A stretch of DNA of 64,000 nt, taken from assembly GCA_033807775.1 (NCBI GenBank), contig CM066312.1:29795696-29859695 (forward strand), read 5' to 3'. Positions 44,935 through 57,233 of the stretch are shown here, in pieces (the stretch's first letter is position 1; every line of letters begins with the position of its first letter). The notes beneath the pieces are model-generated. The model worked only from the letters and a program-made list of their open reading frames with translations, was not told where the DNA came from and did no database searches. The position numbers and the translations under genes are program-made. The stretch comes from Saussurea involucrata (Eukaryota; Streptophyta; Magnoliopsida; Asterales; Asteraceae).

Positions 44935-45260
44935 ATTGACACTTTTAGTCCCTGTAGTTTTTAGTTTTAGGATTTCTCATTTTAGGTCCCTGTAGTTTTC
45001 TCAGTTTTAGATTTTTACAGATTAGTCCTTGTAGTTATATTTTCTAGCTTTTACATTTTTAGTCCCTAGAGTTGTTAAATCTTTAAGAATTTTACAATTT
45101 TAGTCCTTTGAGTATTATTTTTCACTTTTAGTCATTATTTTTCGTATTAGTTTCATTTTTGTCAGTTTTAGTCCCTATATTTTGTATTTTTGACATTTTT
45201 AGTCATTTTTGTGTCTTTTTAGTCATTGTTTTTCGTTTAATTTTGTTTTAGTCATTTGTT
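44935..45260 (+). repeat. Degenerate TTTTAGTCCCTGTAGTT array, element F
   Basis: About ten units, each 25-45 nt, built on TTTTAGTC(C/A)(C/T)T followed by T-rich spacers; later units decay to TTTTAGTCATT. Confidence 0.75.
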
Positions 45261-45589
45261 TGTCAATGTTATCAATTTTTACCTGTAATTGCTCATAACT
45301 GATAAATTTTTCTCTTGTTTTGCAGGTTTGACGATTAAAGTCCATCATTTCAACGTAAATTTTTCAAATTTAATTTTTGGAAGACAAATTTATAATTAGT
45401 TTTTCAGACTTTATTTTTGAAAAAATTTCTGACTTTAATTATATTTTTCTGATTTTTACGAGTGTGCACATAATTCAACTTCTAAGTGAAGTTTCTCTTG
45501 ACGATCACTCTACTAGGTATATTTTTGTTAATATGTTTGGTATTTTTCATCTAATTTTTGTGTGTGTTTCTTTTCAGGTTTACATAAAG

Positions 45590-47131
45590 ATGCCTACTAC
45601 TGATGAGAGAGGTAATGTTAGATTCACAAGAATAGATACGACAATTTTATACATGCCAGAAATTCCAATTCTCGAAGCAAAACGAGAAAATCTGAGAATT
45701 GAGAATTTATCTCTGAAAGAGAAGATTTCTGGTCTTAAAAGAGAGCTACAAGAATTAAAAGATGTTCGAGCTGAAAAAGAAAAAGTTGTCAAGAAACTCG
45801 TTTTTGACAACACTGATTTTCAAAACAGAAAAACTAATTTAGAAAAGAATTTTGAAACCGAAAGAAATTCTTTTAAAGAAAAGTGTTTTGAATTTTCAAG
45901 AAAAACATCTGTCTTGGAAATTGAAAATATTGACTTGAAAAGAAAATTTTCTGTTTTTGGATCTCAGTTTTCAAAAGACAAAGAAGAGCTTGAAAATATT
46001 TTTGCTCAAAAGTTGTCATCTTTTCGAAGAAAGCCTTTCAAGAAAAGAAAGAAATTGAGCTTAAATATGTAAAACTTTTGAAGCAAGTCTCCGACTTTGA
46101 AAAAGTTTTATGTCTTGAAAAATAGAAGCAAGAGAAACAAAGAGCTGAATTTGAAACTGAACGAAAATCTTTTGAGATTAAAAGTTCTGAGCTTTCCGTG
46201 AAAATCTCTGAATTAGAAAATAATTTGGAGAAAGAAAGAAGAATTTTTGCGGAAAAGAAAGATCTCTTTGAAAAAGAAAATAACAATCTTAAAAAGAAAA
46301 ACATGGAAACTTTCAAACAGATAACTGATAAAAGGAAGTTTTTGGAAAAAGATTTTGAATCGGAACGCAAATATTTTGAAGATGCGATTCTTACTCTTAC
46401 AAGAAAATTATCTGGTTTATCAACAAATATTATGAAGGATCAATTGATAAAATCTGATCTCCAAAAGAAATATGATCTGATTTTTAAGTAGAAAATTGTT
46501 TTAATCAACAAAGTCAAAGAACTTGAAGAAATAATTTTTAAAGTTAATGTTTCAAAGCAAGCAAATCCTGAATCAATTATTCAGACTCCGCTTGAAGATT
46601 CAAATGATTCTGAATGTTCTTTTAAAACTGTTTCAAGTTCAAGTTTTAAATACATTTCTTCTAAACAATTTAATAGATCAAATATTTTCTCAAAAGATTA
46701 TATTCGTTCTACTAATCTCTTCTATAATCCTCTGTTTGATAAATCAGATGATGATCCAAAAGTGCCTAAAGTTGGTACTCCTTCCAAGCCTAAAGAAACT
46801 CTAGTTTTCAAGAAGGTGAAAATGGAATGGAGAGTCAAAGGCACAACAACTCCGAAGAAAGATGTACCAAAATCATCTGCTTCAACATCAAATGCCAAGA
46901 GGAACAATGCTCCAAAGGGTAAGTCTTCTGTTCAACCTAATCCTGTCTATTCTGCAAATCATCTAATTAGGTTGCAACACAAGCAAATTTGTTGTTCCTA
47001 CTGTGGATCAAATGATTTTGTTCATAAAAATTATGCTTCTTATTTTGTACGGTACTTATAGGATTTCTTCAAAGAAAACTGCACCTAACAAACCAGGACC
47101 CAAGTTCCGTTGGGTACCAAAATCTATTTAA
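45590..47131 (+). pseudogene. Element F gag-tail protein
   Basis: ATG at 45590 (M-P-T-T-D-E-R-G) directly after an acceptor-like TTTTCAG. Almost all coiled coil (heptads such as L-R-I-E-N-L-S-L-K-E-K). Frame shifts near 46020 and again near 46490 and 46740. Near the end C-C-S-Y-C-G-S-N-D-F (46990-47020), matching D. Ends F-R-W-V-P-K-S-I with TAA at 47129-47131. No capsid domain and no classical zinc knuckle. Confidence 0.78.
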
Positions 47132-47245
47132 TATGTTTTGCAGGTTTATCATGTGTAGTTCTGATTGTGAGATGTATACCACACACATGACTGGAAAACA
47201 TAACATAAATTGTGCAGAATTTTGAAGAAGAGAATATGTACTATT
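47132..47245 (+). pseudogene. Acceptor-like site and protease remnant, element F
   Basis: TATGTTTTGCAG/G with CAG at 47141-47143, then H-V and, after stops, T-H-M-T-G-K. Ends at a TTAAGGGGGAG box. Confidence 0.6.
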
Positions 47246-47269
47246 AAGGGGGAGTACAAGTGATTTTGG

Positions 47270-47445
47270 TTTCTGAATAATTCAGTTCAGAACCCGTACT
47301 TCAAAGAGATTTAGACTTCTGAGTAAATCAGCTCAGGACTCGCACTTCAATGATTTTGACTTCTGGTCATATCAGATCAGTACTCGTTCTTTAACGACTA
47401 TGACTTCTGAATTTATTTCAATCCTGGTAATTCAGAACTCATTTT
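47270..47445 (+). repeat. Four 44-nt repeat units, element F
   Basis: Units start near 47270, 47314, 47358 and 47402 with (GACT)TTCTGA, then TCAG...CTCG...CTT(T/C)AA. Each unit has a short inverted pair TCTGA/TCAGA. Related units in D at 41216-41300. Confidence 0.75.
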
Positions 47446-49140
47446 AATGATTAAGGATATTTTGATCCAAGTCTTGTTATTTGTGCAGATTTTGTCAAAT
47501 TAAAGATCTTTTGCACATGTTAAGGGGGAGCTTATAAATCTTTTAAATCATTATATCATAATTTGAGAGGGAGCTCAAACGTTTCTGAATGTAAGTATCT
47601 TCTGATCTTAATATATGATTGTTTGAAAGAAGAACGACTTTCAAGCATGAAAAACGTTTTTTTTAAATGTTCAAACCACTTCTCTAATTCAAACAGATTT
47701 TATAATTTTAGAAGTGTGATTTTAAATATTTTTCATATATAAACATATATATATATATCTCGAATTATCGTAACATCATTTCTGACCGTGTGTTTCTAAA
47801 GATTAATACTTGTGTATTATCTTTTCTATACTTTCAAGTATTCAAACACACCGGTTCAGCCTCTTATTGACTTTGTTATTACCATGTCTCAAAACGAAAC
47901 AATTTTTCGATGGTAATACTCCCGTTTGTATTTCAAAATTTGTTTTCGAATTCATTTCATTCGTTCAATATCCTTGTTTTGAGAAATCTTCAAAGTTCAA
48001 ATGCTCAAATATTTCATGATATTATTGAGGTGCATGCATTCTGATGGCAATGTTAATCACATGCCGATATTTATATTTGTTCAAGCTAAACTGTTGAACA
48101 ACACATCTTTTTAGGACACAATTTCATGGGATCGGTGTGAGATTATTAAACTTCTATGGATTCACGTTAACCAGTGTTTCCTACCCAAGAAGTTATCCTT
48201 GAGTGTTGAGGGGTGAGGGGTCTACATCAAAGAGTGCGGGAGACAACTCATTCGGTTGAGTATCTCATTGTGCTGAGGTAAAATGTAAATGAGAGTTTGG
48301 GTAGATGTGAGCGGATTAAAAACAGAAAGAGGGTGTGAGAACAGAGTTAAAAGAATAAGAGAACTCTGCCCCAACCATTTTCTGTGCCGGGAAGCCACAT
48401 TACTGATTGGTTCACATTCTTTGGTGACCATCATTGAAATAGGCAGTTAGCCCATGCCAACTCTTGCATTTAACCCGACAGCCACTCATTTCTTTCTCAA
48501 CAAAGAAATGTTTCATTTTTCTTGGGGACGCATCATATAATCTATCTAATCTTCACTCCGAAGATTTGGATATTGAAAAAGAAGGAAGTTTGCACCACCT
48601 TCGCACTTCATTCATGCACATTGAGTCAGTGGAAAATTGTTCCTGTCTCAACAGTTTACACGCTTTGAGCCTATATTTTTTCAAGCATATGTTGCTTCAG
48701 TTCTTTCTACACATGCACGTACATACAAGGAATATGTTTTCTTGTTATAACGTTCATAGAAATTCTTTTGTGTTTTTCGATGATAGAATGGAAGCCCTGG
48801 GGGAGTGAACATCAAAAATCTCCTTTACAAAGTACATCCGTTGTACTAAGTGGCTCTGTGCTACTTACAGGCATTTTAACTGATTCATCCGTTGTTTCAG
48901 GGTTACCACATTCTTTTGTCTGAATTTGAAAAGATTCGGATAAATTCTTTTGGAATTGACGGTTTATCAGATCAAAAAGGAGGAGAATGTTACTTGTGGT
49001 TAACAAAGTGCATGCTGGAATTGATATAGGTTTTGATGATCATGATGCTCACAATCATCAAAAAGGGAGAGAAATAATATACTGAAGAACAGGGGGATAA
49101 ATAATACCCTGAAGAAAAGGAAGATTTGTCATTGAAAGAT
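47446..49140 (+). other. Element F 3' non-coding part
   Basis: 1.7 kb without a gene. PPT-like boxes near 47522, 48797 and 49090; a (TA)n run near 47740-47758. Confidence 0.6.
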
Positions 49141-49798
49141 TAAGGGGGAGAAATGATTTCTCAAAGTCAAGAAGATGTTCCGAGTTGATTCTAGAGAGTT
49201 CGTTGTTCGAAGACAATTTCAGTGTCAAAGAGATGAAGATACAAAGTTCAAGAAATTGTTTAAAGAGTTTGAGTTCAAAGGTTCAAAGACTAAAGCTTCA
49301 AAGACTTTAAAGCTGCAAAGATCTGAAATTCGCGTTCAAGACTTGAATACAATTTGTTGAACACTACAATTCAAGATGAGTGACTTTACATTGTGAAAGA
49401 CAAAGACTTTTCAAGTTTGATTGAAGATTCTTCAAAGTTGAAAGTTTGAAGACTGTCAAAGCATCAAAGTTCAACGTGAACTTGTGAAGATTCAACTATT
49501 TGAAGATTGACTTTTCTAAAAGAAGACGAAGACTTTTCAAGTTTGACTGAAGACTTTTCAAGTTTGACTGAAGACTATTCAAAGTTGAAAGTTTGAAGAT
49601 TGTAAAGTCGTTTGAAGATTGTCAGAGTTTCAATGTTTAAAGCAGTCAGAGTTAAAGTTTTGATGTATTCAGGATTTATTGTAAAGTCTTATAAAAGTCA
49701 AACATTGTAAAGTCAAAGTAAATACTCAAAGTCAAAGTTGTTTAGTTAGAAAGTCAAAGTAATTAGAAATACTTGTGTTGTAATTCATAGGTATAAAT
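49141..49798 (+). repeat. Element F polypurine tract and partial 3' LTR
   Basis: TAAGGGGGAGAAA at 49141 is followed by TGATTTCTC at 49153, the normal PPT-LTR arrangement of this window. The part that matches the 5' LTR begins only at 49650. Between them are tandem GAAGACTTTTCAAGTTTGACT units (two near 49530-49575). The LTR stops at TATAAAT (49798), where G inserted. Confidence 0.65.
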
Positions 49799-50760
49799 TG
49801 TTGGTCCCGAAAGGCCTATACAAGTTTGTAGAAGGGGGGGGTTGAATACAAACACACTATTTTACTTTTCTAAATTGTTTATTGATAAATCATTAACAAT
49901 TTACAGCTTGTTGCGGAAACAAGATTAAGGATAAACCTAAATCTAAACAAGTTGGAACACTAAGGTTTCTTGCACTAAGAAAGATATGGAGATTACTAAT
50001 AAAATCCTATCTTGAGAGAGATTTGAACTTGTCCAGAGTTAGCAAGTTACTTCAAATGAAGTGAGTTCATCTCTTTATATACTGCATGCATTTAATGCAA
50101 TTCAGTATACACTTTACACGTGTCATCAGCGGATTGGTTGCATGTCATTGACCTTGGTTGACAACCTTAGTAGCCGTAAAGATGAACAGTGTAGTATCAG
50201 AGTGGTTGTACGATTTCAGATTTTCGGAGGTTCTTTTCTGACATTTCGTACGGTGGCGTGCAAGGGAGGTTAAGACAAAAGTACTTTGTACGGAGGACTT
50301 CATGATCAGCTTTCGTTGATTCAGCGATTATCATTTACTATTCAGCGAATGATAAAGTTCAGCGATAGCTGAAGTCTTGTACTTGATACTTCACGTTGAG
50401 TGGACAAATCTGAGTCTTCGCTGATCCGCATCAGTTCATTAGTAGACTTGTCGCTGGTTCTTGAGCTTGATCTTCGACTTCAGCGTAGAACCTTTGTTGA
50501 CGTGAAACTTGTCTTCAGGGATCATAAGTAAACAACTAACTTATCAGCGATCGCCATAAGGACTGAACAGACTCAGAGCATTATGGTGAACAGTGTTCGC
50601 TGAATGTTTAATTTAAAGAGCGAGAGTTCCTATCAGCGGTACTGTAAGATCTTAGTACTTATCAGCGATAGTGAAACTCTGATACATATTGTTTACATAC
50701 AATTTTCACTAAGTATTTAAGAGAGTGTCATTATCAAATCACTGAGGGTTTGGATCAACA
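49799..50760 (-). repeat. Element G 3' LTR
   Basis: 962 bp; on the plus strand TGTTGGTCC...GGATCAACA. Homologous to the LTR of B along its whole length. TATA box (plus TTTATATA) at 50074-50081. Confidence 0.93.
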
Positions 50761-50770
50761 ATCTCCCCCT
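50761..50770 (-). other. Element G polypurine tract
   Basis: ATCTCCCCCT on the plus strand, next to the LTR. Confidence 0.88.
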
Positions 50771-51026
50771 ATTTGATTATGACATAGCAACAAAGAAAAT
50801 TGCTATTAAATGAAAACATAAGAATAAAAAGAACTCATAAAATATTTGTCCCTTTTACTGTTTTCTGGGATCTTTTCAGTACTGATGGAGTAAAGTACAT
50901 TCGCTGAAATCTTTCTTTAAATCTTTGAATCAGGTTACAATGAAGAACAGAAAGATTACAAGTACAAGCGAAATAAATTACAAGTACAGAAGGATAACTG
51001 ACACAATAGAGAAAAAGGAGATTATA

Positions 51027-52284
51027 TCAGTTTTCAAAAGGTTCTTCCTTAATGAGAAGTTCATCAAGGGTCGTCTTTTCAGTGGGAATCATCCAGTCAG
51101 GAACCGTTACACCTCGTTTTCTTTTGTTCAGCGCTTCTTGAAAAATCAAGGGTTTTAGGTGTCGTGCCTGAATGTCCTTTCTGAAGTCACACCAGTAGAT
51201 AAGATCTCTGAGCTGTTCGATTGGAGTGATTGGAAGCTCAGCGATCCGTTGAAAGCATTTACGTCCGTCGTAGTCAAGAAAGAATATTCCATAAGGATTA
51301 CTGATGACTTTACCAGGGACGAAAAGTTCACATGGTGGCAAATAGATGTCAAGGGCAGATAGATCAGGATCAGGACCAAGCACTTCAGCGCGAGAGAAAC
51401 CAATTACAGTTTCATTTCGTATGACAGGTCCTGAGTTTGAATCTTGACGTTTCTTCCTTGGAGAGCCTCTTTTTCTTTTCGGCTTTAGATCAGGAACAGG
51501 AGGAATATCCACACAAGAAGATATCAAGTCGATCTGTCTGTTTATCAGCTTTTCGAAATGATTCTTGTACTTAGATTGTGATGGTTGGATAGCTAACCTC
51601 ATCTCCAGCCATTCAGAGAGACCATACCTTTTTTACAGTGTCAGCGCGAAAGGTTTCAGATGTGCCATCTTCTCTGAACAGTTTGATGTCAACAATAGGT
51701 ACTCCGATAGAGGTTCTTCCAGAGATGAATACCTTGTTGATCTTCGTTGGACGATATCTAAAGTGAATTTTCTCTTTACACCAGATCAAGGTGGTCTGAG
51801 AAACTTCAGTTTTCTTTTCCACGATCTTCTGGGCTTCTTCCCATAGCTTTCGTTGGATTTGAATGGGAACACGCTTCAGCTTAGGGTCTTTGACAGATTC
51901 TTGAGTGAGCTTGATGGCGTATTCTCTGTCTTTCTCTTCAGCTTCCTTCCTTTCAGCAATGAGGCGTTCAGCTCTAAGGTGGTCCTGGTATTCAGCTTTT
52001 GAATTTCTGAACTTGGGAGGAACTGACGGCAGTTGATCAGGCCTTAGAATGATTCGCTGATCCTCGAATCGCTTTATTATTTCTTCTCTTCTCTTTTGAT
52101 CCTCTTCACTCAGCCTTTGAGGAACTGAGGAAGGTCTCTTATTGTGTGAGAGAGGTTGTTCTTCTGGTTCATCAGTCTCAGAGATCAAATCCAAGACTGG
52201 GATTATTTCATCAGCAGCAGCTGGCTTTATTTGTGAAGTCGCAACAGTAGAACCTTCAGCGACATCCTCAAACAGGGGAGAGGA
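51027..52284 (-). pseudogene. Third-gene protein, exon 2, element G
   Basis: From the acceptor at 52284 it runs in phase to about 51640, where one extra G near 51630 shifts the frame. It then continues to the stop at 51027. Same blocks as B: I-N-K-V-F-I-S-G-R-T, F-R-E-D-G, the basic K-R-K-R-G-S-P-R-K-K-R, and N-P-Y-G-I-F-F-L-D-Y. The end E-E-P-F-E-N is intact, unlike B. Confidence 0.85.
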
Positions 52285-52443
52285 CTAGCTGAAATGCAGC
52301 GATCTTACAGATAAGAACTGGGTAGAAGAACTTGGGTAGAAAAGATAGAAAAAGATTGTGGATGTGTAGAGAGGTTGTTGAGTAGAGAACTGATTGAGTA
52401 TTGAGATGTTCAGGGAAGGAATATAAGTAAAGTTTTAGTGTAC
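52285..52443 (-). other. Probable coding intron of the third gene, element G
   Basis: 159 nt. Donor TGTCAG/GTACAC, acceptor TTTCAGCTAG/TCC, as in B. Joins the exons in phase. Confidence 0.65.
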
Positions 52444-55110
52444 CTGACAAACCGGCTTTTCAAATAGGATCGCTAGATTTTCATCTTCAGCGAGGCCTTT
52501 GTCTTTGCTTTTCTCAGCGCCAGAGGCTGAGGGCTTTGTCTTTGTCTTCTCCCCTGATGGTTCTTTTATCGAGATTCCTTTAAGAGCTTTGATCCTTGGG
52601 GCAGGTTTGACGATAAAGAAATCATCGTCATCTTCATCATCATCATCATCCTTTCTTGGAGAGAAGGATGGTTTGTCTTCAGGGATGTCGATGTCTTCAT
52701 CTTCTTCTGCTTCAGATTCCTCAGCATCTTCTTCGAGTTGCTCCCCCTCAGATACAGAGGCGAGCTTCTCGGTTCCCTCAGGGTTTTCATCTCCCTGAGG
52801 TCCAGTGGTCAGATCTTCATTCCTCTCTCCCCTGATAGATTCATCATGGGAAAGGTCTTCAGCGCTCTTGTTCAGATCTTCAGCGCTTTTCTCAAGATTC
52901 TCCCTGGAATGTTCAACGCTCTTCTCCCCCTCTTTCTCATGATGACTAGGGGAGGAATGGGCAGACTCAGCATTGGTGTTATCTCTGTCTTCTGGGCCAG
53001 AGATTTTCACACAATCTTCAAGCTTTGCTATTCTGTCTTCTAGGCCAGAAATAGCAGGCGTGATTTTCCTCATCTCTGTGCGATCCTCCTCTGTGAAAGA
53101 TTCCAAAATAGGGACAGGGGCAGGAGCAGGAGCTGGACTATTTGCCTTGTTTACCAGCGTCTCGATCATCGTCTTCATAGAACTATCGTCGGTCTTTACA
53201 GAGCCTAAGTCAGTCTTGACCTCTGACATATCACCCTCGAGTTTTGCAACCGATGTCTTCAGCGTTGTTACTTCGCTGGACATGGTCGAAACTGATGTTT
53301 TGAGGCTTGTGTAGTCAATGTAGATGTCACAGAGCACCTTGGCAAAATCGATGAGCGTCTTATCAAGACTCTTGATGTCTTCAGTGGAAGCTTTCTTCTC
53401 CACCACCGTTGTCAGCTTTGTCAAATTCTCCCCAGCGTTTGTTACAGCTGTTGAGTTGTTGGAGAGTGTGGTGGTGAGACTGAACAGCTTTGTTTCCACG
53501 GACTTCAGAGAGGCGTTGATGTCTCCCAAATTAGGACCTGTAACATATAAGTACTTGTGAACAAAGGAAAGCTCAGAAGTTTCAGGTTTAGTTACAGTGT
53601 TTAAGGTGGGATTTGTACCTGCAGGAGGATTGATGAACTCGTCAAAGTTGCAGGTTCCTGAATAGTGTTCCATATCCTCTTCGAAAGTACGGTGAGGTAT
53701 GGTGATCTCTGCAGGTCCTTTCTTCATCATTTGTTGAGAAGCATCAGCGGTGGCTTCTGGAATGATGGCATCTCCAGTGGTCGCTGGAGGAGTGTCCAAG
53801 TGAGTGGAGGGAGAAGCGAAGGTTAAGATTGGGGTTCGGGTTCTGAGTTCAGCGTTGGAATCACTGACAATCACTTCATTAGTCTTTTGAGAGACTGAGG
53901 GAGGTTGGGTAGTTTCCAAGTTTCTAACCTCAGCGTTTGGAGACGCTGAAGTCTGGATTGGAGGGATGGCTTGCACGGGTGTGGCAGAGCGTACCACGGA
54001 ACTTTCCTTCAGCTCTTCAGAATGAGCTGAGGAGTCTTCAGCATGGAATTGCTGGGGTTGCTCCTTGGTTTTCTTGATCCTTTTGGAATCAAGTTGGGTG
54101 TGTGAGGGTTTCCTTTTCTTATAAGGAGAGGATTTTGTGGCCGGGGTATCAGCGATTGGTATTGTCGCTGAAGGAGCCACAGAAAGCGGAGAATTTAGAA
54201 GAGTGAGAAGAGTAGAGAGACGTACCTCATTGGCGACAGGTTTGAAGTCCAGAACCTTAGGGCCAATCTGAGAAAGTTTCAGATCACCCTCTTCAGGATA
54301 GCTGTCCTTCAGGCCATATTGAAAGATAGCGCTGATGAATCGTGGGTAAGGAACCCATGCTGGTCTGTCAGCGGCAGAATCGACACGTTGAATCAGGTCT
54401 TCATAAATAATGGAGGCCCAGTCAATATTTAGACCTTTCAGCAGTGCGTATCCCATGGACTGCTGAGGTTGGACGGCTTGATCAGAAGATCCGGATTTTG
54501 CTGTCATGCAGCTGATCAGGTGAGCGAAGATGAAATTCATCTCGCTGGGCATCTTGGATTTCTTTATCAGCGTCAGTTTCTTCTCAGGCTTCTTGTCCCT
54601 TCCAATATCCCAGATATAACCCATTGCGTCAAGGAAAGCAATGATTGCTTCTCTGTCAGCATGCTTTTTATGGTCAGGGAATGGAATGAAGGGTTTTTCT
54701 TTGGTGGCATTTGGGAAGTTTAGGGCTTTGCGGATAATGGCGGGTGTAATCTTGATGGTGCCATACTCAGTATCGCTGAGTATGCAGTCTATGGTTTTGG
54801 ATGGATCTTTGGCAGAGGGTAGCTCAGTGTGTCTGGCAGAGTACCAGAACTGGGATAAGAGCCGCTGACTGGCAGGAGGTGTTATGGTCAGGGCTGTGTA
54901 GATGGGGCTGTTCTTCAGAAAACTTACAGCATCGTCCAGATGTGATACTTGCTTCCGAGGAGGAAACTTGAGAAGAGCTGAGAGGTTGTTGGCCTTAGTC
55001 CAATCGAGTTGATCCAGCTCGAACTTAACCTGGGGGGCTTTGAAGATGTCCATTTCCTCAGAGTCAGTGGAGATGGACTCAACGGTAACATTCAACTTTG
55101 AAGATGCCAT
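52444..55110 (-). CDS. Third-gene protein, exon 1, element G
   Basis: Open for 889 codons from ATG 55110, no internal stop. Same domain order as B: N-terminal domain (L-D-W-T-K-A-N-N-L-S-A-L-L-K-F-P-P), Ser/Pro-rich linker with K-K-R-K and K-R-I-K-K, coiled coil, acidic tail with F-F-I-V-K-P-A-P-R-I-K. No membrane segment or signal peptide seen. That ~2.7 kb stays open in both B and G while their pol frames are broken may hint at constraint or just recent insertion. Confidence 0.86.
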
Positions 55111-56118
55111 ATCACTGTTTTATCAGTTCAACCAAAGATGTTAACAAATAAGAATTATCTTAATGTGGAAAGAAATTTCCGTTAAGATTTTTCGAATCTT
55201 GTCCATTTCATTCAGACAAAAATGTCTTAATGAAGATTAGGGTTTTTCTTGATTTTAAAAGAAAAGTAAAACTCATAAAGTCTTGTATTCCAGATTCCAA
55301 AAGAAAAATGGATACGAATGAAGAACAAGTTTAAGATTTAGATTTAAAACTTGAAAAACAACCATGAAATGGATGTGTTCATAAAACCATGAAAGAAATG
55401 GTTTTATTTTATAAAGTTCTTTTGTTTGATCTTGTTAAAACAAAGAGAAGATCGAAAACAAGTTATACGCATTTGATAAAAGATAAGAACATATTAACCT
55501 TGAAGTTTTGATGAAGAAGATGATGAACAGTTCTTGAGGTTTTTGAGAGCACAAATGCAACAGAGGATTCTTTTCTTGCGGAGAAAGATTGTTCGCGTAA
55601 AAGACAAATATAAACCAAGAGTTGTTTATATAGGGATTTTTAGAGAGAGAAAACCTTGAGCGGGAAAAGGTTTTCATCATGACACGGACACGTGTTTGCA
55701 TTTGATTGGAAGTTTGAACAAAACGTGCAAACGTGTGTCAGAAAGAAATCGTGCCGAGTGTAATTTGTTGCAATGACGTCACAACTGTCCTTTCACATTC
55801 TTTTAGGATGTCTCTGAGGTTTTGAAAACTCAGGGACTCTTTTGAAAAACATGAATCACTGAATTATAAATGTCAGTGAAAATTTAAGGAAAATTTCAAA
55901 ATATCGCAGTTAAGGAAGAGATATTCAGCGATGCAATTTATTTTGAAATCTTGCATTTTCATGCGATTGTCAGAGAGAGAAAACATACCTGGATATCAGT
56001 TTAACCAAGTTTATTCAGAGAGAAGATGATGAAATGGATTATATAAGTTGATTTTATCCCGAAGGCTATACACGATTGTATAAACGTATCGCTGATTAAA
56101 TGTGAACCGCTGAAGATT
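55111..56118 (-). promoter_or_regulatory. Third-gene promoter, leader and leader intron, element G
   Basis: TATATAAA at 55632-55625 on the minus strand. Donor CAAG/GTTAATATG with the intron starting at 55498, acceptor AAAACAG at 55115, five bases before the ATG region; intron 384 nt. Same layout and spacing as 16409-17396 in B. Confidence 0.6.
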
Positions 56119-57233
56119 TTATCCTTCAAAGTTCAGCATTCCAAGCTCGCTGATGAGAAAGTTGAATCTTGTCTCATCAAGAGGTTTGGTAAACAAATCA
56201 GCTAACTGATAATCAGTTGGGATAAAATGAAGTTCTATATCACCATTCATCACATGATCTCTGATAAAATGATATCTGATTTCTATGTGTTTTGTCTTTG
56301 AGTGTAGCACTGGATTGTTTGCTATAGCGATGGCACTTGTGCTGTCGCAATAGATTGGAATTTTGGAGAGCTGAAGATCATAGTCTAGTAGCTGATTTCT
56401 CATCCACAAGACTTGAGAACAGCAGCTTCCAGCGGCTACATACTCAGCTTCAGCTGTGGAAGTGGACACTGAGTTTTGCTTCTTACTTGTCCAACTTACC
56501 AGCTTTCCACCCAGGAGCTGACATCCTCCTGTGGTGCTTTTCCTATCCATTTTGCAACCTGCAAAATCACTGTCTGAATAGGCGGTTAGATCGAATCCTG
56601 AGTCTTTGGGATACCAAAGACCTAGATTCGCTGTACCCTTAAGATATCGAAAGATTCGCTTTACAACTTTCATATGGGATATCTTAGGTTCAGCTTAATA
56701 TCGTGCGCACAGACATGTTGCAAACATAATATCGGGTCGGCTAGCTGTAAGATACAATAGTGAGCCGATCATCCCACGGTACAACGTGACATTGACAGGA
56801 ACACCCTTTGTGTCCTTATCAAGTATCAGCGGTGGTGCCATAGGGGTTTTCATAGCTGAACTTTCAGTTAAGTCGAATTTCTTCAGCATATCTTTAACAT
56901 ACTTTCCCTGATTTATAAACGTTCCTTTTTTCAGTTTGCTTAATCTGAAGACCAAGGAAATATGTTAGTTCACCCATCATGCTCATTTTATACTCATCTT
57001 TCATTCTATCAGCGAAATGAGTACAAAGCTCAGGGTTAGTAGAACCAAATATAATGTCATCAACATATATTTGAACTAAAATGATATGACCTTTCACTTT
57101 TCTAAAAAACAAAGTTTTGTCAATTTTACCTCGCTCAAATTTTTCAATATGGAGATAAGTAGAGAGAGTATCATACCATGCACGTGGAGCTTGCTTTAAG
57201 CCATAAAGTGCCTTGTCCAGTTTATACACATAA
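56119..57233 (-). pseudogene. pol: Element G pol, RT end and RNase H
   Basis: RT from Y-K-L-D-K-A-L-Y-G-L-K-Q-A-P-R-A-W (57222) with active site Y-V-D-D-I-I-F-G near 57050-57075. One extra A near 56930 shifts the frame; an in-frame TAA at 56697-56695 stands where B has CAA. RNase H continues (S-D-S-D-F-A-G-C, S-T-A-E-A-E-Y kept) to the stop at 56119. Confidence 0.92.

Larger units (their letters stand above)
43836..45589 (+). other. Element F leader, non-coding
   Basis: 1.75 kb. In order: AT-rich part, GT-rich part (44395-44600, many TGTGTG runs), CTCGCA array (44618-44820), an array of TTTTAGTCCCTGTAGTT-like units (about 44935-45260), then TTTCTTTTCAG/G just before the gag-tail ATG. Confidence 0.75.
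43514..49798 (+). mobile_element. Pol-less copia-like element F, cut by G
   Basis: 5' LTR homologous segment, primer site, 1.75-kb leader, gag-tail frame, acceptor-like site, protease remnant, 3' non-coding part, PPT and the first part of the 3' LTR. The remainder would lie beyond element G, outside the window. Confidence 0.82.
49799..57233 (-). mobile_element. SIRE-like element G, 3' half in the window
   Basis: Minus-strand relative of B: RT, RNase H, third gene, PPT, 3' LTR in that order. Element H entered its RT at 57234, so gag, protease, integrase and the 5' LTR are expected beyond the right edge. Confidence 0.92.
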
